Assembly: GCA_018064445.1 (NCBI GenBank)
Contig: JAGHVE010000032.1
Location: forward strand, 1 to 45,497
DNA length: 45,497 bases
Direction: 5' to 3'
From: Candidatus Cacconaster equifaecalis
GTDB taxonomy: Bacteria > Bacteroidota > Bacteroidia > Bacteroidales > UBA932
Shown: positions 19,329 to 29,394 of the stretch, in pieces
How the letters are laid out: every line of letters begins with the position of its first letter
Position numbering within the stretch: the first letter of the stretch is position 1
The notes under the pieces: model-generated
The model's input: only the letters and a program-made list of their open reading frames with translations
Told to the model about the DNA's origin: nothing
Databases searched by the model: none
Program-made: the position numbers and the translations under genes

Positions 19329-21148
19329 TATTTGTAGATTGGTCCGAAGTTGGCGCAGGCCCTGTAATCAGCTCCTTCCTTGTCCATTCCGAAAGCATTC
19401 CAGGCGGAAGGACGGAAAATCTTCTCTTCAGGGACGTTGTGCATACAGACTGGGATTCGCAGCATCGAGCAGAGAGTGATCAGGTCGGCTCCTATATGCC
19501 CGTGTGCGATTGCACCGTGGTTTGCACCCCAGTAGTTCATCACGCTGTAAACATCCTTGAAGCAGTCCTTTCCGGCGTCAAGACGGGGAACGAACCAGGT
19601 TGTGGGCCAGGTGGGGTCGGTGCGTTTGTCGAGGATGTCGTGCATATCCGGTTCAAGCTCCACTGTCCATCCTTCAGCAAGCTGGAGAACGGGACCGAGA
19701 CCCTTGACCATATTCAGACGCATCATCGTCATAGGCATTCCGCCACGGCTCAGGAAGTGTGAAGAGTATCCGCCACCACGGAAATAGTCACGGTCGGCGG
19801 GCATCCAGCTGGTGGCTTTCAGGCAGGCTTCCGCATCTTCGGGAGTCATCTCCCAGGGAGCCTTCATCGTAGGATTGCCCTTGGCATCCTTCATTGCGCC
19901 GGTTGCATCAAGAGTGGTAGCACCGGAATTGATGAGGTGGATGAATCCTCCCGCCGCTGCTCCCTGAGGGGCCTTTCCGGTAACCCTCTTCACGGCCTCG
20001 GGGCTCCAGTATGTCCTGATGTCGCTGAACATAACACCCTTGTTTGTGAGAAGATGTCCGAAGAGCATCGAAATGCCGTTCATAAAGTCATTCTCGGTGG
20101 CGAGGATCTTGGCCTCCCTGATTCCGTTCCAGTCGTATGAGGAGCACATCAGTGATTCGGGGAAGTCGAAATTGGGCTTGTAGTCGGTCCACTGACGCTG
20201 TCCCTGGACACCCGCCGCAATGGCGTTGTGCCCGAGAGCCTCCTCCTTGTACCCCATTTCAAGCAATCTGCCGTTGCCTTCCATAAGGTCCCTGATAATC
20301 ATCATATTCTTTACAGTGAACTCCCAGTCGGCGTCCTTCTCCTGACGGTTCTTTCCCTTTCCCTTGCCGTTGAAGGTCGTCATCGGAGTTCCGGGGAAAA
20401 GCGGACGGTCCTCGTTGTAGTCGTGCCCCTCATTGGGCTTGCAGTACTTCTCAATCCAGGCCATAGCCTTCTCGAACTCCTCGTGGTCATAGATTCCGAA
20501 GTCCACGCGGCGCAGAATTTCCACAAGGGAAACATATTCCGTCCTCATTCCGAGATAATCCTGAAGGAAGTCGGCATTCACAATGGATCCGGCTATGCCC
20601 ATACAGGTGTTTCCGAGGCTGAGATAACTCTTTCCGCGCATAGTCGCGACAGCCACGGCGGCACGTGCCCAGCGGAGAATCTTTTCAGCCGCATCGGCGG
20701 GAATTGTGTTGTCGTCCAGATCCTGCACGTCGTGTCCGTAGATTCCGAAAGCGGGAAGGCCCTTCTGGGCGTGGGCGGCAAGTACCGCCGCAAGATAGAC
20801 CGCGCCGGGGCGTTCCGTCCCGTTGAAGCCCCAGACTGCCTTGGGCCAGTGAGGGTTCATATCCATCGTTTCGGAGCCGTAGCACCAGCAGCTGGTCACC
20901 GTGATGGTGGCACCAACCCCTTCCCTTTCGAACTTTTCCTGGCAGGCGGCACTCTCAGCAACACGGCCGATAGTGCTGTCGGATATCACACATTCAACCG
21001 GAGACCCGTCCCCGTTGCGAAGATTTCCGCTGATAAGTTCGCTGACAGCTTTTGCCAGCTTCATTGTCTTTTCTTCAAGGGCTTCCCTGACTCCGCCCTG
21101 ACGTCCGTCTATGGTTGGACGTATACCGATTTTAGGATACTTGTTCAT
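19328..21148 (-). CDS. fucI: L-fucose isomerase
   Basis: [32 protein letters not shown]-like [21 protein letters not shown], 606 aa from MNKYPK. Confidence 0.95.
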   Translation of the reverse strand: MNKYPKIGIRPTIDGRQGGVREALEEKTMKLAKAVSELISGNLRNGDGSPVECVISDSTIGRVAESAACQEKFEREGVGATITVTSCWCYGSETMDMNPHWPKAVWGFNGTERPGAVYLAAVLAAHAQKGLPAFGIYGHDVQDLDDNTIPADAAEKILRWARAAVAVATMRGKSYLSLGNTCMGIAGSIVNADFLQDYLGMRTEYVSLVEILRRVDFGIYDHEEFEKAMAWIEKYCKPNEGHDYNEDRPLFPGTPMTTFNGKGKGKNRQEKDADWEFTVKNMMIIRDLMEGNGRLLEMGYKEEALGHNAIAAGVQGQRQWTDYKPNFDFPESLMCSSYDWNGIREAKILATENDFMNGISMLFGHLLTNKGVMFSDIRTYWSPEAVKRVTGKAPQGAAAGGFIHLINSGATTLDATGAMKDAKGNPTMKAPWEMTPEDAEACLKATSWMPADRDYFRGGGYSSHFLSRGGMPMTMMRLNMVKGLGPVLQLAEGWTVELEPDMHDILDKRTDPTWPTTWFVPRLDAGKDCFKDVYSVMNYWGANHGAIAHGHIGADLITLCSMLRIPVCMHNVPEEKIFRPSAWNAFGMDKEGADYRACANFGPIYK

Positions 21149-21188
21149 ATTGGGTTTATTTGGTTTCAATCTTTTCAAACTATAAAAG

Positions 21189-21204
21189 TAGTAATTTTTT
21201 ACTA
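21189..21204. repeat. Short inverted repeat TAGTAA-N4-TTACTA in fucI leader
   Basis: Direct reading of fucI/M23 divergent intergenic region. Confidence 0.5.
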
Positions 21205-21246
21205 AAACGCGGAATACAATTCGCAACAGAAAAAAGGAAAAATTAC

Positions 21247-21254
21247 TATATTTG
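21247..21254 (+). promoter_or_regulatory. -7 box TATATTTG upstream of M23/LysM gene
   Basis: TAnnTTTG motif 20 bp before ATG 21274. Confidence 0.5.
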
Positions 21255-21273
21255 CGACACTAAACCCTGACCG

Positions 21274-22239
21274 ATGAAACGACTTGCGCTCATTGCGGCC
21301 ACCATTCTGTTTCCGATTCTCGTCAAAGCACAATACATTCCCGTCGACCAGAGGGATACTTTGTCTATGGATGACGTGGAGGCGGAGATTTCCACCGTGC
21401 CCGTCATAGCCGTGGACACACTTGATACAGGCGACAAATACCTCAAGGTCGTTCTCTTCGAGAACCACACCTGGGAATACATCGAACTCGGCAGACCGGT
21501 AATAGACACGGCCGGCTTCTACGAAGGATGGACGAACGAAACGCTCCACGCCTTCAAGGGACATAACGTAAACAATCTGCCCGAGGAGATAGAACTCAAG
21601 CTTGTGGACTCCCTCAATCCTTTCAGTGCGCCGATAGTGGGCAACGTACGGTCCGGTTTCAAGTTCCGAAGGACCAGGGAGCACAAGGGAATAGACGTGC
21701 CCCTTCATATCGGGGACACCGTCAGGGCCGCATTCAACGGCATTGTCCGCTATATCGGCGGTGTCCGTCAGACAGGAGGCTACGGAAACCTCGTCATCAT
21801 CCGCCATCCCAACGGACTTGAGACATACTACGGCCACCTCTCAAAGATTCTTGTCGGAGAAAACGAGTCGGTCAAGGCTGGAGAAATCATCGGACTCGGA
21901 GGAAGCACAGGCAGGAGCACGGGGCCCCACCTCCACTTCGAGACCAGATATATGGGGCACGCTTTCGATCCGCAACGCGTAGTGAACTTCGAGGAAGGCA
22001 CGGTCCGCGATTCCGTCATAGTCCTGAAGAGACACTATTTCAGCATCTATTCCCACTACGGTCAAACCGATGAAGAAAGCAAGGCGGCATCTGACAGGAT
22101 TGTGTATTCCGTACGTAAAGGGGATACTCTGGGCAGCATAGCCAAGAAATACGGCACAACCGTCGCCAAAATCTGCAAACTCAACAACATCAAGTCCACC
22201 AAGACCCTGCGAATCGGGGAAAAGCTGATTGTCAGATAG
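21274..22239 (+). CDS. M23 family metallopeptidase with C-terminal LysM domain
   Basis: EHKGIDVPLHIGD, TYYGHLSKI, GPHLHFETR intact M23 motifs; LysM YSVRKGDTLGSIAKKYGTTVAKICKLNNI. Confidence 0.93.
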   Translation: MKRLALIAATILFPILVKAQYIPVDQRDTLSMDDVEAEISTVPVIAVDTLDTGDKYLKVVLFENHTWEYIELGRPVIDTAGFYEGWTNETLHAFKGHNVNNLPEEIELKLVDSLNPFSAPIVGNVRSGFKFRRTREHKGIDVPLHIGDTVRAAFNGIVRYIGGVRQTGGYGNLVIIRHPNGLETYYGHLSKILVGENESVKAGEIIGLGGSTGRSTGPHLHFETRYMGHAFDPQRVVNFEEGTVRDSVIVLKRHYFSIYSHYGQTDEESKAASDRIVYSVRKGDTLGSIAKKYGTTVAKICKLNNIKSTKTLRIGEKLIVR

Positions 22240-23086
22240 TCAGGAAGCGTTCCGGCCCGATAAGAGCCAGAACCGATTCCAACGCGGAGGATAATCTTCC
22301 GCTTCCACCTCTTGAGAACACAATCTGAAGCGATTCGACGTATATGGCCAGAAGAGACCTTTCGTCACGTACCTTGAACTCAATATTTCCAAGAGCGCTG
22401 CCTATGAATTTGAGGGAGGCGCCCAGGTTGTGCCTGTAGAATATCTCACCTTTCCGATAGACGTTCACATAGAACAGTTCCTTCCCGTTCTCCATATACA
22501 CCGGGACCACCCCGCCCTGGAAACAGAGTGGAAGAAGGGGTAGTCCGCAGGTCTGAGCTACCATAATGTAGACATAGACCATCGTCAGCGGATTGCACCT
22601 GCGGTTTTCCAGAGCTTTGCTTACAAGCGCATATTCGGGATTAGACAATCCCATATCATACAGAGTGAAGCCGAGACGCTCAAAGAATATATGATTGAAA
22701 ACGCCTATGTTCTCGAATGCAGTCCTGTCGTCGGAAGCCTCTTTCTGATACTCGGAAACGCATTTGAAAAAAGAGCTCTCCAACTCCCGACGCCTCAACG
22801 TGCAGTCGGCGATGGAACAGACCATAAAGGCTCCATCGAAAAGAGACACCGAACCTCCGGAACGTGCAAGAAGCCTTTTCAGGTCTCCCAGTCTGAATTC
22901 CGTGTTCAGAAATTCAGCCTTGTCCCCGGCCCCGGCATCAAGAAGCGCGCTTACGACCTGTGGCCCGAAAGAACGGAGACGCTCATCCACACAACTCCGG
23001 ACAACATTGTCGTCATCGTCCAGAAGCTCTATGAGAGCGTCCAGCTCATCCCGATCCATTGTATCTGCCGGCACTCCGAAAACCAC
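22232..23086 (-). CDS. SirB1-like transglutaminase-family protein (divergent)
   Basis: FFERLGFTLYDMGLSNPEYALVSKALENRRCNPLTMVYVYIMVAQTCGLPLLPLCF resembles SirB1/Transglut_core2; start GTG 23086 or ATG 23059. Confidence 0.6.
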   Translation of the reverse strand: MVFGVPADTMDRDELDALIELLDDDDNVVRSCVDERLRSFGPQVVSALLDAGAGDKAEFLNTEFRLGDLKRLLARSGGSVSLFDGAFMVCSIADCTLRRRELESSFFKCVSEYQKEASDDRTAFENIGVFNHIFFERLGFTLYDMGLSNPEYALVSKALENRRCNPLTMVYVYIMVAQTCGLPLLPLCFQGGVVPVYMENGKELFYVNVYRKGEIFYRHNLGASLKFIGSALGNIEFKVRDERSLLAIYVESLQIVFSRGGSGRLSSALESVLALIGPERFLTI

Positions 23087-24042
23087 TACAAATCGTGTTT
23101 GGCAGTCAGACCGTACTCAAGGAATCTTTCAACAAGATCATCGTATGAGATTCCGACATAGCCTGCTGCATCGGGGAAGAGGCTCATATCCGTCATTCCT
23201 GGCAGAGTGTTGACCTCGATAATCATCGGGCCGGACTTCTTGTCGATTATGAAGTCTATGCGGGAAAGTCCCTTGCAGTTCAGGACACGGTATGCCTTCT
23301 GACCGAGGATGCGGACAGACTCTTCATCATCCCTCCCGATACGCGCCGGAATGATGTGATGGCAAAGTCCTGAAGTATATTTCGCCGTATAATCGTAGAA
23401 TTCGCGCTCGGAAGTGATTTCTATCACCGGGAGCGCTATGGGTGTGTCATTTCCCATTATCGGGAGAGTGACCTCGGTCCCTTCGAGGAACTGCTCGGCA
23501 AGCAGATTGTCCCCATATCTGAACACCTCCTCCAAAGCCGGTTCGATTTCATCCTCCCTGTGTACGATGACAACTCCGATGCTTGAGCCCTGGCAGGGGG
23601 ACTTCAGTACCATAGGCAGCCCGAGTCGGTCAACCAGAGCCTTGGCGACAGCCTTTCTGTCATCACATTCGTCCCTTCTGTAAACCACGAAACCTGCAGT
23701 CGGAAGCCCTGCGTTCGCAAGGACTCTCTTGGTCAGAATCTTGTCCATACATACCGCACTGGTTGCAATTCCGGGACCCGTATAGGGTATTCCCGCCAAT
23801 TCCAGCATCCCCTGGATGGAACCGTCCTCACCGCCCTTGCCGTGAAGGCCAAGGAAAACGATATCGGGTTTCAATTGGAGAATCTGCGCTATGTTGTTCC
23901 TGGTCAGGTCGAATAGCACGGAATTCTCATATCCTTTGCGCAGAAGTGCTTCATAAATTGCCTTTCCGCTGCGGAGCGAGACTTCCCTTTCCGTGGAAAT
24001 GCCGCCGCAAACGACCAGAATCTTCAGATTTTTATCCGCCAT
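23086..24042 (-). CDS. ddl: D-alanine--D-alanine ligase
   Basis: GGISTEREVSLRSGKAIYEAL, HGKGGEDGSIQGMLE, EVNTLPGMTDMSLFP. Confidence 0.96.
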   Translation of the reverse strand: MADKNLKILVVCGGISTEREVSLRSGKAIYEALLRKGYENSVLFDLTRNNIAQILQLKPDIVFLGLHGKGGEDGSIQGMLELAGIPYTGPGIATSAVCMDKILTKRVLANAGLPTAGFVVYRRDECDDRKAVAKALVDRLGLPMVLKSPCQGSSIGVVIVHREDEIEPALEEVFRYGDNLLAEQFLEGTEVTLPIMGNDTPIALPVIEITSEREFYDYTAKYTSGLCHHIIPARIGRDDEESVRILGQKAYRVLNCKGLSRIDFIIDKKSGPMIIEVNTLPGMTDMSLFPDAAGYVGISYDDLVERFLEYGLTAKHDL

Positions 24043-24054
24043 CTTAACCCTCTC

Positions 24055-24969
24055 CTACTTTCCCCAGAGAGAACGGGGATAAACGCCCTTCTCTATCAAT
24101 GAGTTGATCTTGTCCACAACGAACGGGCGGTCTTCCTTGTAGGTCACCCCGAACCACTTTGCATCACAGTTGAGGACCTTGAAGGATGCCTTGTTTTCCT
24201 TGATGAGAATATCGGCAACGTACGGGATGAAGAATTCGGCCTTCATATTGGTCCGGATGCGCGGTTCGCTGAGAAAGCGCTTGAAAGTCTCCTCTGAATA
24301 ATCGAAATAATCTGGAGTGAAGCCCCAGAAATTCATCGATACCACACTGTTCTCGTCGAGAGGGAAATCCTTGCCGTCCTCAGTGTAGGTGACAATGCCG
24401 TTCTTGCGCTCGATTGCGGTACGCTCGGTCACTTCCGTGAGGTTGCCTTCTGCATTCGCTCCACAGACACCGCGTGAAACGCTTCCGAATTCGGAAAGAG
24501 TATTTTTCAGATAATAGCCTACAAGTCCATAGCGGCCTTTCTGTCCCTCGACCTGATGAAGGAATTCAGCCACTGCCGTGAATCCCTCGCGACCGTAGAA
24601 GTCGTCGGAGTTGATTACCGCGAACGGCTCCTTGATGACATCCTTGGCCATCATCACAGCGTGGTTGGTACCCCACGGTTTTTCACGCCCTTCCGGAATG
24701 GAAAATCCCTCGGGAATATATTCAAGTTCCTGATATACAAACTCCACCTCGACTTTACCTCCGAAACGCTCTTTCGTGTAGATTTTCTTGAAGGCATCGG
24801 CGAACGAATGGCGGATTACAAAGACCACCTTCCCGAATCCCGCCTGGATTGCATCATAGATTGAATAGTCGATAATGGCTTCTCCGCAAGGGCCGAGGCC
24901 GTCCATCTGCTTGAGGGATCCGTATCTTGACCCCATTCCCGCAGCAAGTACCAATAGTGTAGGTTTCAT
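24055..24969 (-). CDS. Sugar-phosphate nucleotidyltransferase-like protein
   Basis: TLLVLAAGMGSRYGSLKQMDGLGPCGEAIIDYSIYDA, NSDDFYG. Confidence 0.85.
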   Translation of the reverse strand: MKPTLLVLAAGMGSRYGSLKQMDGLGPCGEAIIDYSIYDAIQAGFGKVVFVIRHSFADAFKKIYTKERFGGKVEVEFVYQELEYIPEGFSIPEGREKPWGTNHAVMMAKDVIKEPFAVINSDDFYGREGFTAVAEFLHQVEGQKGRYGLVGYYLKNTLSEFGSVSRGVCGANAEGNLTEVTERTAIERKNGIVTYTEDGKDFPLDENSVVSMNFWGFTPDYFDYSEETFKRFLSEPRIRTNMKAEFFIPYVADILIKENKASFKVLNCDAKWFGVTYKEDRPFVVDKINSLIEKGVYPRSLWGK

Positions 24970-25000
24970 AATTGTATTGAGTTTTGTATCTGTTGTTTCA

Positions 25001-26389
25001 TTATCCGAAAAGGTGGCGGCAGAGTTCAGCCACGGAGCTGACCGGAATCACTCTGATGGCCCCCTTCTTCCCTGATGATGCGGCAGTGTCCCGGTTGAAC
25101 GATGATATGTATATCTCCTCAAATCCAAGTTTCTCCGCCTCGGCGATTCTGCGCTCTACCTGACTCACCGGACGAATCTCCCCGCTCAGTCCCACTTCGG
25201 CGGCGAAACAGCTCTTTGGAGATATGAAGAGGTCGAAATTCGAAGAGAGGATGGAGGCTATTATGGCAAGGTCGCACGCCGGATCAGAAATCCTCAGCCC
25301 GCCGGCAATATTGACGAAGACATCCTTTGCAGCCAGCTTGAATCCGGCCCTCTTTTCCAGCACGGCCAGAAGCATATTCAGGCGGCGCTGCTCGAACCCG
25401 GTGGTCGAACGCTGCGGCGTACCGTATGCCGCGGTGCTTACAAGCGCTTGAATCTCAATGAGGAAAGGGCGGGAGCCGTCCATCATTGCTCCGATGGCTA
25501 CTCCGCTCAAATCATCCTTGTGCATCGGAATCAGGATCTCGGATGGATTCAGGACTTCTCTCAGCCCGGAACCCGTCATTTCGAACACAGCCAGCTCGTC
25601 AGTACTGCCGAAACGGTTCTTGATGCTGCGCAGAATCCTGTAGGAGCCCTTCGTGTCCCCCTCGAACTGAAGAACCACATCCACGATGTGTTCCAGGACT
25701 TTCGGGCCGGCGATAGTGCCGTCCTTGGTTATGTGGCCTATCAATATGACGGGCGTGCCGCTCTGCTTGGCATAACGCAGAAGGGCCGCCGCGCACTCCC
25801 TGACCTGGGAGACGCTTCCCGCTGAGGATTCGATGGCATCGCTGTAGATGGTCTGGATGGAATCAACTATCAGAAGGGACGGTCTGACCGATTCGGCCTG
25901 TGCAAGTATGTTCTCAAGGGATGTCTCGCTGAGAATCATACATTCGCTCCCCTCCCCGCCGAGACGTTGCGCACGGAGCTTTATCTGCCTCGGACTCTCC
26001 TCACCTGAGACATAGAGAGTTTTCAATTCGCTGCAGGAAAGGGGTATCTGGAGGGACAGTGTGGATTTTCCTATACCCGGTTCACCCCCTATCAGAATCA
26101 GGGAGCCTGTCACCATCCCTCCACCGAGGACCCGGTCCAGCTCTCCGATGCCTATGGAAAACCTGTTGTCGCTCTCTATCGAGATTTCGCTGAGTTTCGA
26201 AGGCCTGGCTCCGCTTTCATCAATGTAGGCCCTGCGCCGTGAGGGCGCGGCCCCTTTGGAATCTTTTTTCCTTGCCTTCGGCTCCTCGACCATCGTGTTC
26301 CACTCGCCGCACGCCGGACACTGCCCCATCCACTGCGAACTTTCATTTCCGCAGGAAGAGCAGAACCACGCTGTACTGACTTTGGGCAT
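25001..26389 (-). CDS. radA: DNA repair protein RadA
   Basis: Zinc finger CSSCGNESSQWMGQCPACGEW, Walker A GGEPGIGKST, KNRFG motif. Confidence 0.97.
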   Translation of the reverse strand: MPKVSTAWFCSSCGNESSQWMGQCPACGEWNTMVEEPKARKKDSKGAAPSRRRAYIDESGARPSKLSEISIESDNRFSIGIGELDRVLGGGMVTGSLILIGGEPGIGKSTLSLQIPLSCSELKTLYVSGEESPRQIKLRAQRLGGEGSECMILSETSLENILAQAESVRPSLLIVDSIQTIYSDAIESSAGSVSQVRECAAALLRYAKQSGTPVILIGHITKDGTIAGPKVLEHIVDVVLQFEGDTKGSYRILRSIKNRFGSTDELAVFEMTGSGLREVLNPSEILIPMHKDDLSGVAIGAMMDGSRPFLIEIQALVSTAAYGTPQRSTTGFEQRRLNMLLAVLEKRAGFKLAAKDVFVNIAGGLRISDPACDLAIIASILSSNFDLFISPKSCFAAEVGLSGEIRPVSQVERRIAEAEKLGFEEIYISSFNRDTAASSGKKGAIRVIPVSSVAELCRHLFG

Positions 26390-26430
26390 ACGATTGGAAC
26401 GGTTCGGATATATTATGCGAATTTAATGAA

Positions 26431-27285
26431 TTAACTCAAGTTTCGCAAGTGTTCTATCTCCTTGTCCCAGATTTCGGGAACGGGGGTCTCAAGGATGAGC
26501 GGCACGTTCTCGAAACGGGGGTCTGTGGCAATGCGTTCGAAGCAGCCCCAACCTATCTCCCCCACTCCGAGACTTTCGTGACGGTCCACCCTGCTTCCGA
26601 CCGGTTTCTTCGCATCGTTCAGGTGCATTCCTCTCAGATATTTGAAGCCCACGATGCTTTCGAACTGAGCGAAAACCTCATCGAACCCACCTCCGAAAAG
26701 GCCTCCGTCTCCCTTGAGATTGTAGCCTGCGGCAAAGGCGTGGCAGGTGTCGATGCAGACTCCGACACGGCTCTTGTCCTCCACCTTGTCGATGATGGCC
26801 GCCAGATGTTCGAAACGGTAGCCGATGTTCGAACCCTGCCCGGCCGTATTCTCTATTACCGCAGTCACACCGGATGTCTTTTCCAGCGCGATATTGATGG
26901 ACTCTGCCACAAGCGCTATGCACTCATCTTCGGATATCTGTCCGAGATGGCTTCCCGGATGGAAATTGAGTCTGTCGAGCCCCAATGCGGAACATCTTGA
27001 CATTTCGTCTATGAATGAGGCACGGCTCTGCGCCAGTTTGTCGCTTTCGGGCGCTCCGAGATTGATCAGATAACTGTCGTGGGGAAGGATTGACTGCGGG
27101 GTGAATCCGCAGGACTCGCAGTTGCGTCTGAACGCATCAATGCTTTCCCCTGTCAGCGGCGCCGAAATCCACTGTCTCTGATTCTTGGTGAAAAGGGCAA
27201 AGGCATTCGCCCCTATTGCCTTGGCATTCAGGGGAGCGTTCTCAACTCCACCGGATGCGCTCACGTGTGCTCCTATGTAGTACAT
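26431..27285 (-). CDS. nfo: Deoxyribonuclease IV (endonuclease IV)
   Basis: [58 protein letters not shown]. Confidence 0.96.
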   Translation of the reverse strand: MYYIGAHVSASGGVENAPLNAKAIGANAFALFTKNQRQWISAPLTGESIDAFRRNCESCGFTPQSILPHDSYLINLGAPESDKLAQSRASFIDEMSRCSALGLDRLNFHPGSHLGQISEDECIALVAESINIALEKTSGVTAVIENTAGQGSNIGYRFEHLAAIIDKVEDKSRVGVCIDTCHAFAAGYNLKGDGGLFGGGFDEVFAQFESIVGFKYLRGMHLNDAKKPVGSRVDRHESLGVGEIGWGCFERIATDPRFENVPLILETPVPEIWDKEIEHLRNLS

Positions 27286-29387
27286 CAACTTATGTTTGAA
27301 TAGTCCTTTATCTCCATTTTCTGTTCTGCGAGAGCCTTCTTCAGCAGAGTGTTCTGAGGCTTTTCGAGGGACGGGTCATCCTCCAGAACCGCCTGGGCAA
27401 GGTTTCTGACCTCCTCTAAAAGTGCGCCGTCGCGTCCGAGATCCGCAATATGCAGGTCAATGGCAAGGCCGCTCTGCCGCGTACCCTCGAAATCACCGGG
27501 GCCGCGCATCCGCATATCGGCTTCAGCAAGTTCGAATCCGTCGGACGTGGCGCACATCAGTTCAATCCTCTTCCGGGATTCCGCAGAAAGCTTGTATCCG
27601 GTCATCAATATGCAATAGGACTTCTCCGCTCCCCTCCCCACTCGTCCGCGGAGCTGGTGCAGTTGTGACAGGCCGAACCTCTCGGCACTCTCTATCACCA
27701 TCACGGAGGCGTTCGGAACGTCCACTCCCACCTCAATCACCGAAGTGGCGACAAGAATGTGAGCCCGTCCCTTCACGAAAAGATCCATATCGAAAGCCTT
27801 GTTCCCGGCCTTCTGCTGCCCGTGGACCACCGCAGTGACATATTTCGGTGCGGGAAACTCCTCGGTTATGGTAAGATACCCCTCCTCAAGATTCTTGTAG
27901 TCCATCTTCTCGGACTCCTTGATCAGGGGATACACTATGAATATCTGACGGCCGATTTCAATCTGCTTCCTCATGAATGCGTATAACTTCCCTCTCTGGG
28001 ACTCAGTCCAGTGCACGGTCTCTATCGGTTTCCTGCCGGGAGGCAGTTCGTCCAGCACGGAGACATCCAAATCTCCGTACAGGGTCATTGCAAGAGTTCT
28101 CGGAATAGGCGTGGCAGTCATCACAAGGATATGCGGGGCGAGCGTCGCCTTCTTCCACAGCCGGCTCCTCTGCTCCACTCCGAAACGGTGCTGCTCGTCG
28201 ATTACGGCAAGGGCCAGGGATTTGAAATTGACGGTATCCTCAATCAGCGCGTGAGTGCCGAAAATGATGTCTATCGACCCGTCGGCCAGGCCGGAATATA
28301 TCTCCTCCCTCTCCTTTGTCTTAGTGCTTCCTGTAAGAAGTGCGGACCGGACATTTGTTGCGGCGAGGAATTTCCGGGAATTCCTGTAATGCTGCTGGGC
28401 CAGGACTTCGGTCGGGGCCATCATGCAGGCCTGATAGCCGTTGTCGATGGCCATCATTGCTGAGAGTATGGCGACCAGTGTCTTGCCGCTTCCAACGTCT
28501 CCCTGGAGAAGACGGTTCATCTGCAGTCCACTGGCTACGTCAGCACGAATCTCCTTGAGCACCCGCTTCTGAGCCCCGGTCAGCGGGAAAGGCAGACTCT
28601 CGTATGTCCTGTTGAAATTTCCACCGATACGTTTGAACACAACCGCGCTGGAGGCCCTCATCCGGATGTGTTTCTGCCGGACCATCGAGAGTTGCAGCAT
28701 AAAAAGTTCCTCGAACTTCAGACGATACTTCGCATTGTCCAGATCCCGGACAGAGGGAGGGAAATGAATGTCGTGCAGCGCTTTTGCAAGGGGACACAGC
28801 CTGTTCTGCTCAATAATGTAACGGGGAAGAGTCTCTGTGACCGAATCCCCGCATTTCTCCCACAAACTGCGCTGGAGTTTCTCGAACACCTTGTTGCTCA
28901 CCCCGGCATCCCTCAGCCTCTCCGTGCTCGAATAGATGCCGGACATCGCGCTTTTCATCTCCAGCCTCGCCTCGGAATACGGTTCGACCTCCGGATGGAC
29001 CATATTGTATTCCATATTGAAAGCGGATGGCTTGCCGAATACAATGTACTCCTGGCCGGGCTTGAGTTTGTCCTGCACCCATTTGATTCCCTTGAAGAAC
29101 ACCAGGTCGATGCTGCCGGTGCCGTCGGTGAATTTCGCCACCAGACGGGCCTTACGACCGTCCCCGACCACGGATGAGGACACTATCTTCCCCCGGAGCT
29201 GTATGTAGGCCGAGGTACTGTCAATATCCCTCACCGCACAGAACCGGCTTCTGTCGACATACCGGAACGGGAAAGTGTAGAGCAGGTCACGGAACGTGCT
29301 GATGCCCAATTCCTTCTGAAGCAGCTCAGCCCTTTTGGGTCCGACTCCCGGAAGATACTTTATTTCACTGTCCAGCATTCCGGCCAT
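27285..29387 (-). CDS. recG: ATP-dependent DNA helicase RecG
   Basis: [49 protein letters not shown]. Confidence 0.97.
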   Translation of the reverse strand: MAGMLDSEIKYLPGVGPKRAELLQKELGISTFRDLLYTFPFRYVDRSRFCAVRDIDSTSAYIQLRGKIVSSSVVGDGRKARLVAKFTDGTGSIDLVFFKGIKWVQDKLKPGQEYIVFGKPSAFNMEYNMVHPEVEPYSEARLEMKSAMSGIYSSTERLRDAGVSNKVFEKLQRSLWEKCGDSVTETLPRYIIEQNRLCPLAKALHDIHFPPSVRDLDNAKYRLKFEELFMLQLSMVRQKHIRMRASSAVVFKRIGGNFNRTYESLPFPLTGAQKRVLKEIRADVASGLQMNRLLQGDVGSGKTLVAILSAMMAIDNGYQACMMAPTEVLAQQHYRNSRKFLAATNVRSALLTGSTKTKEREEIYSGLADGSIDIIFGTHALIEDTVNFKSLALAVIDEQHRFGVEQRSRLWKKATLAPHILVMTATPIPRTLAMTLYGDLDVSVLDELPPGRKPIETVHWTESQRGKLYAFMRKQIEIGRQIFIVYPLIKESEKMDYKNLEEGYLTITEEFPAPKYVTAVVHGQQKAGNKAFDMDLFVKGRAHILVATSVIEVGVDVPNASVMVIESAERFGLSQLHQLRGRVGRGAEKSYCILMTGYKLSAESRKRIELMCATSDGFELAEADMRMRGPGDFEGTRQSGLAIDLHIADLGRDGALLEEVRNLAQAVLEDDPSLEKPQNTLLKKALAEQKMEIKDYSNIS

Positions 29388-29394
29388 AGGCTCT

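Noticed and set aside
20228-21205. 325-codon forward ORF antisense to fucI
   Set aside because: Sense fucI is well conserved; the antisense product has no recognisable domain and arises from codon bias.
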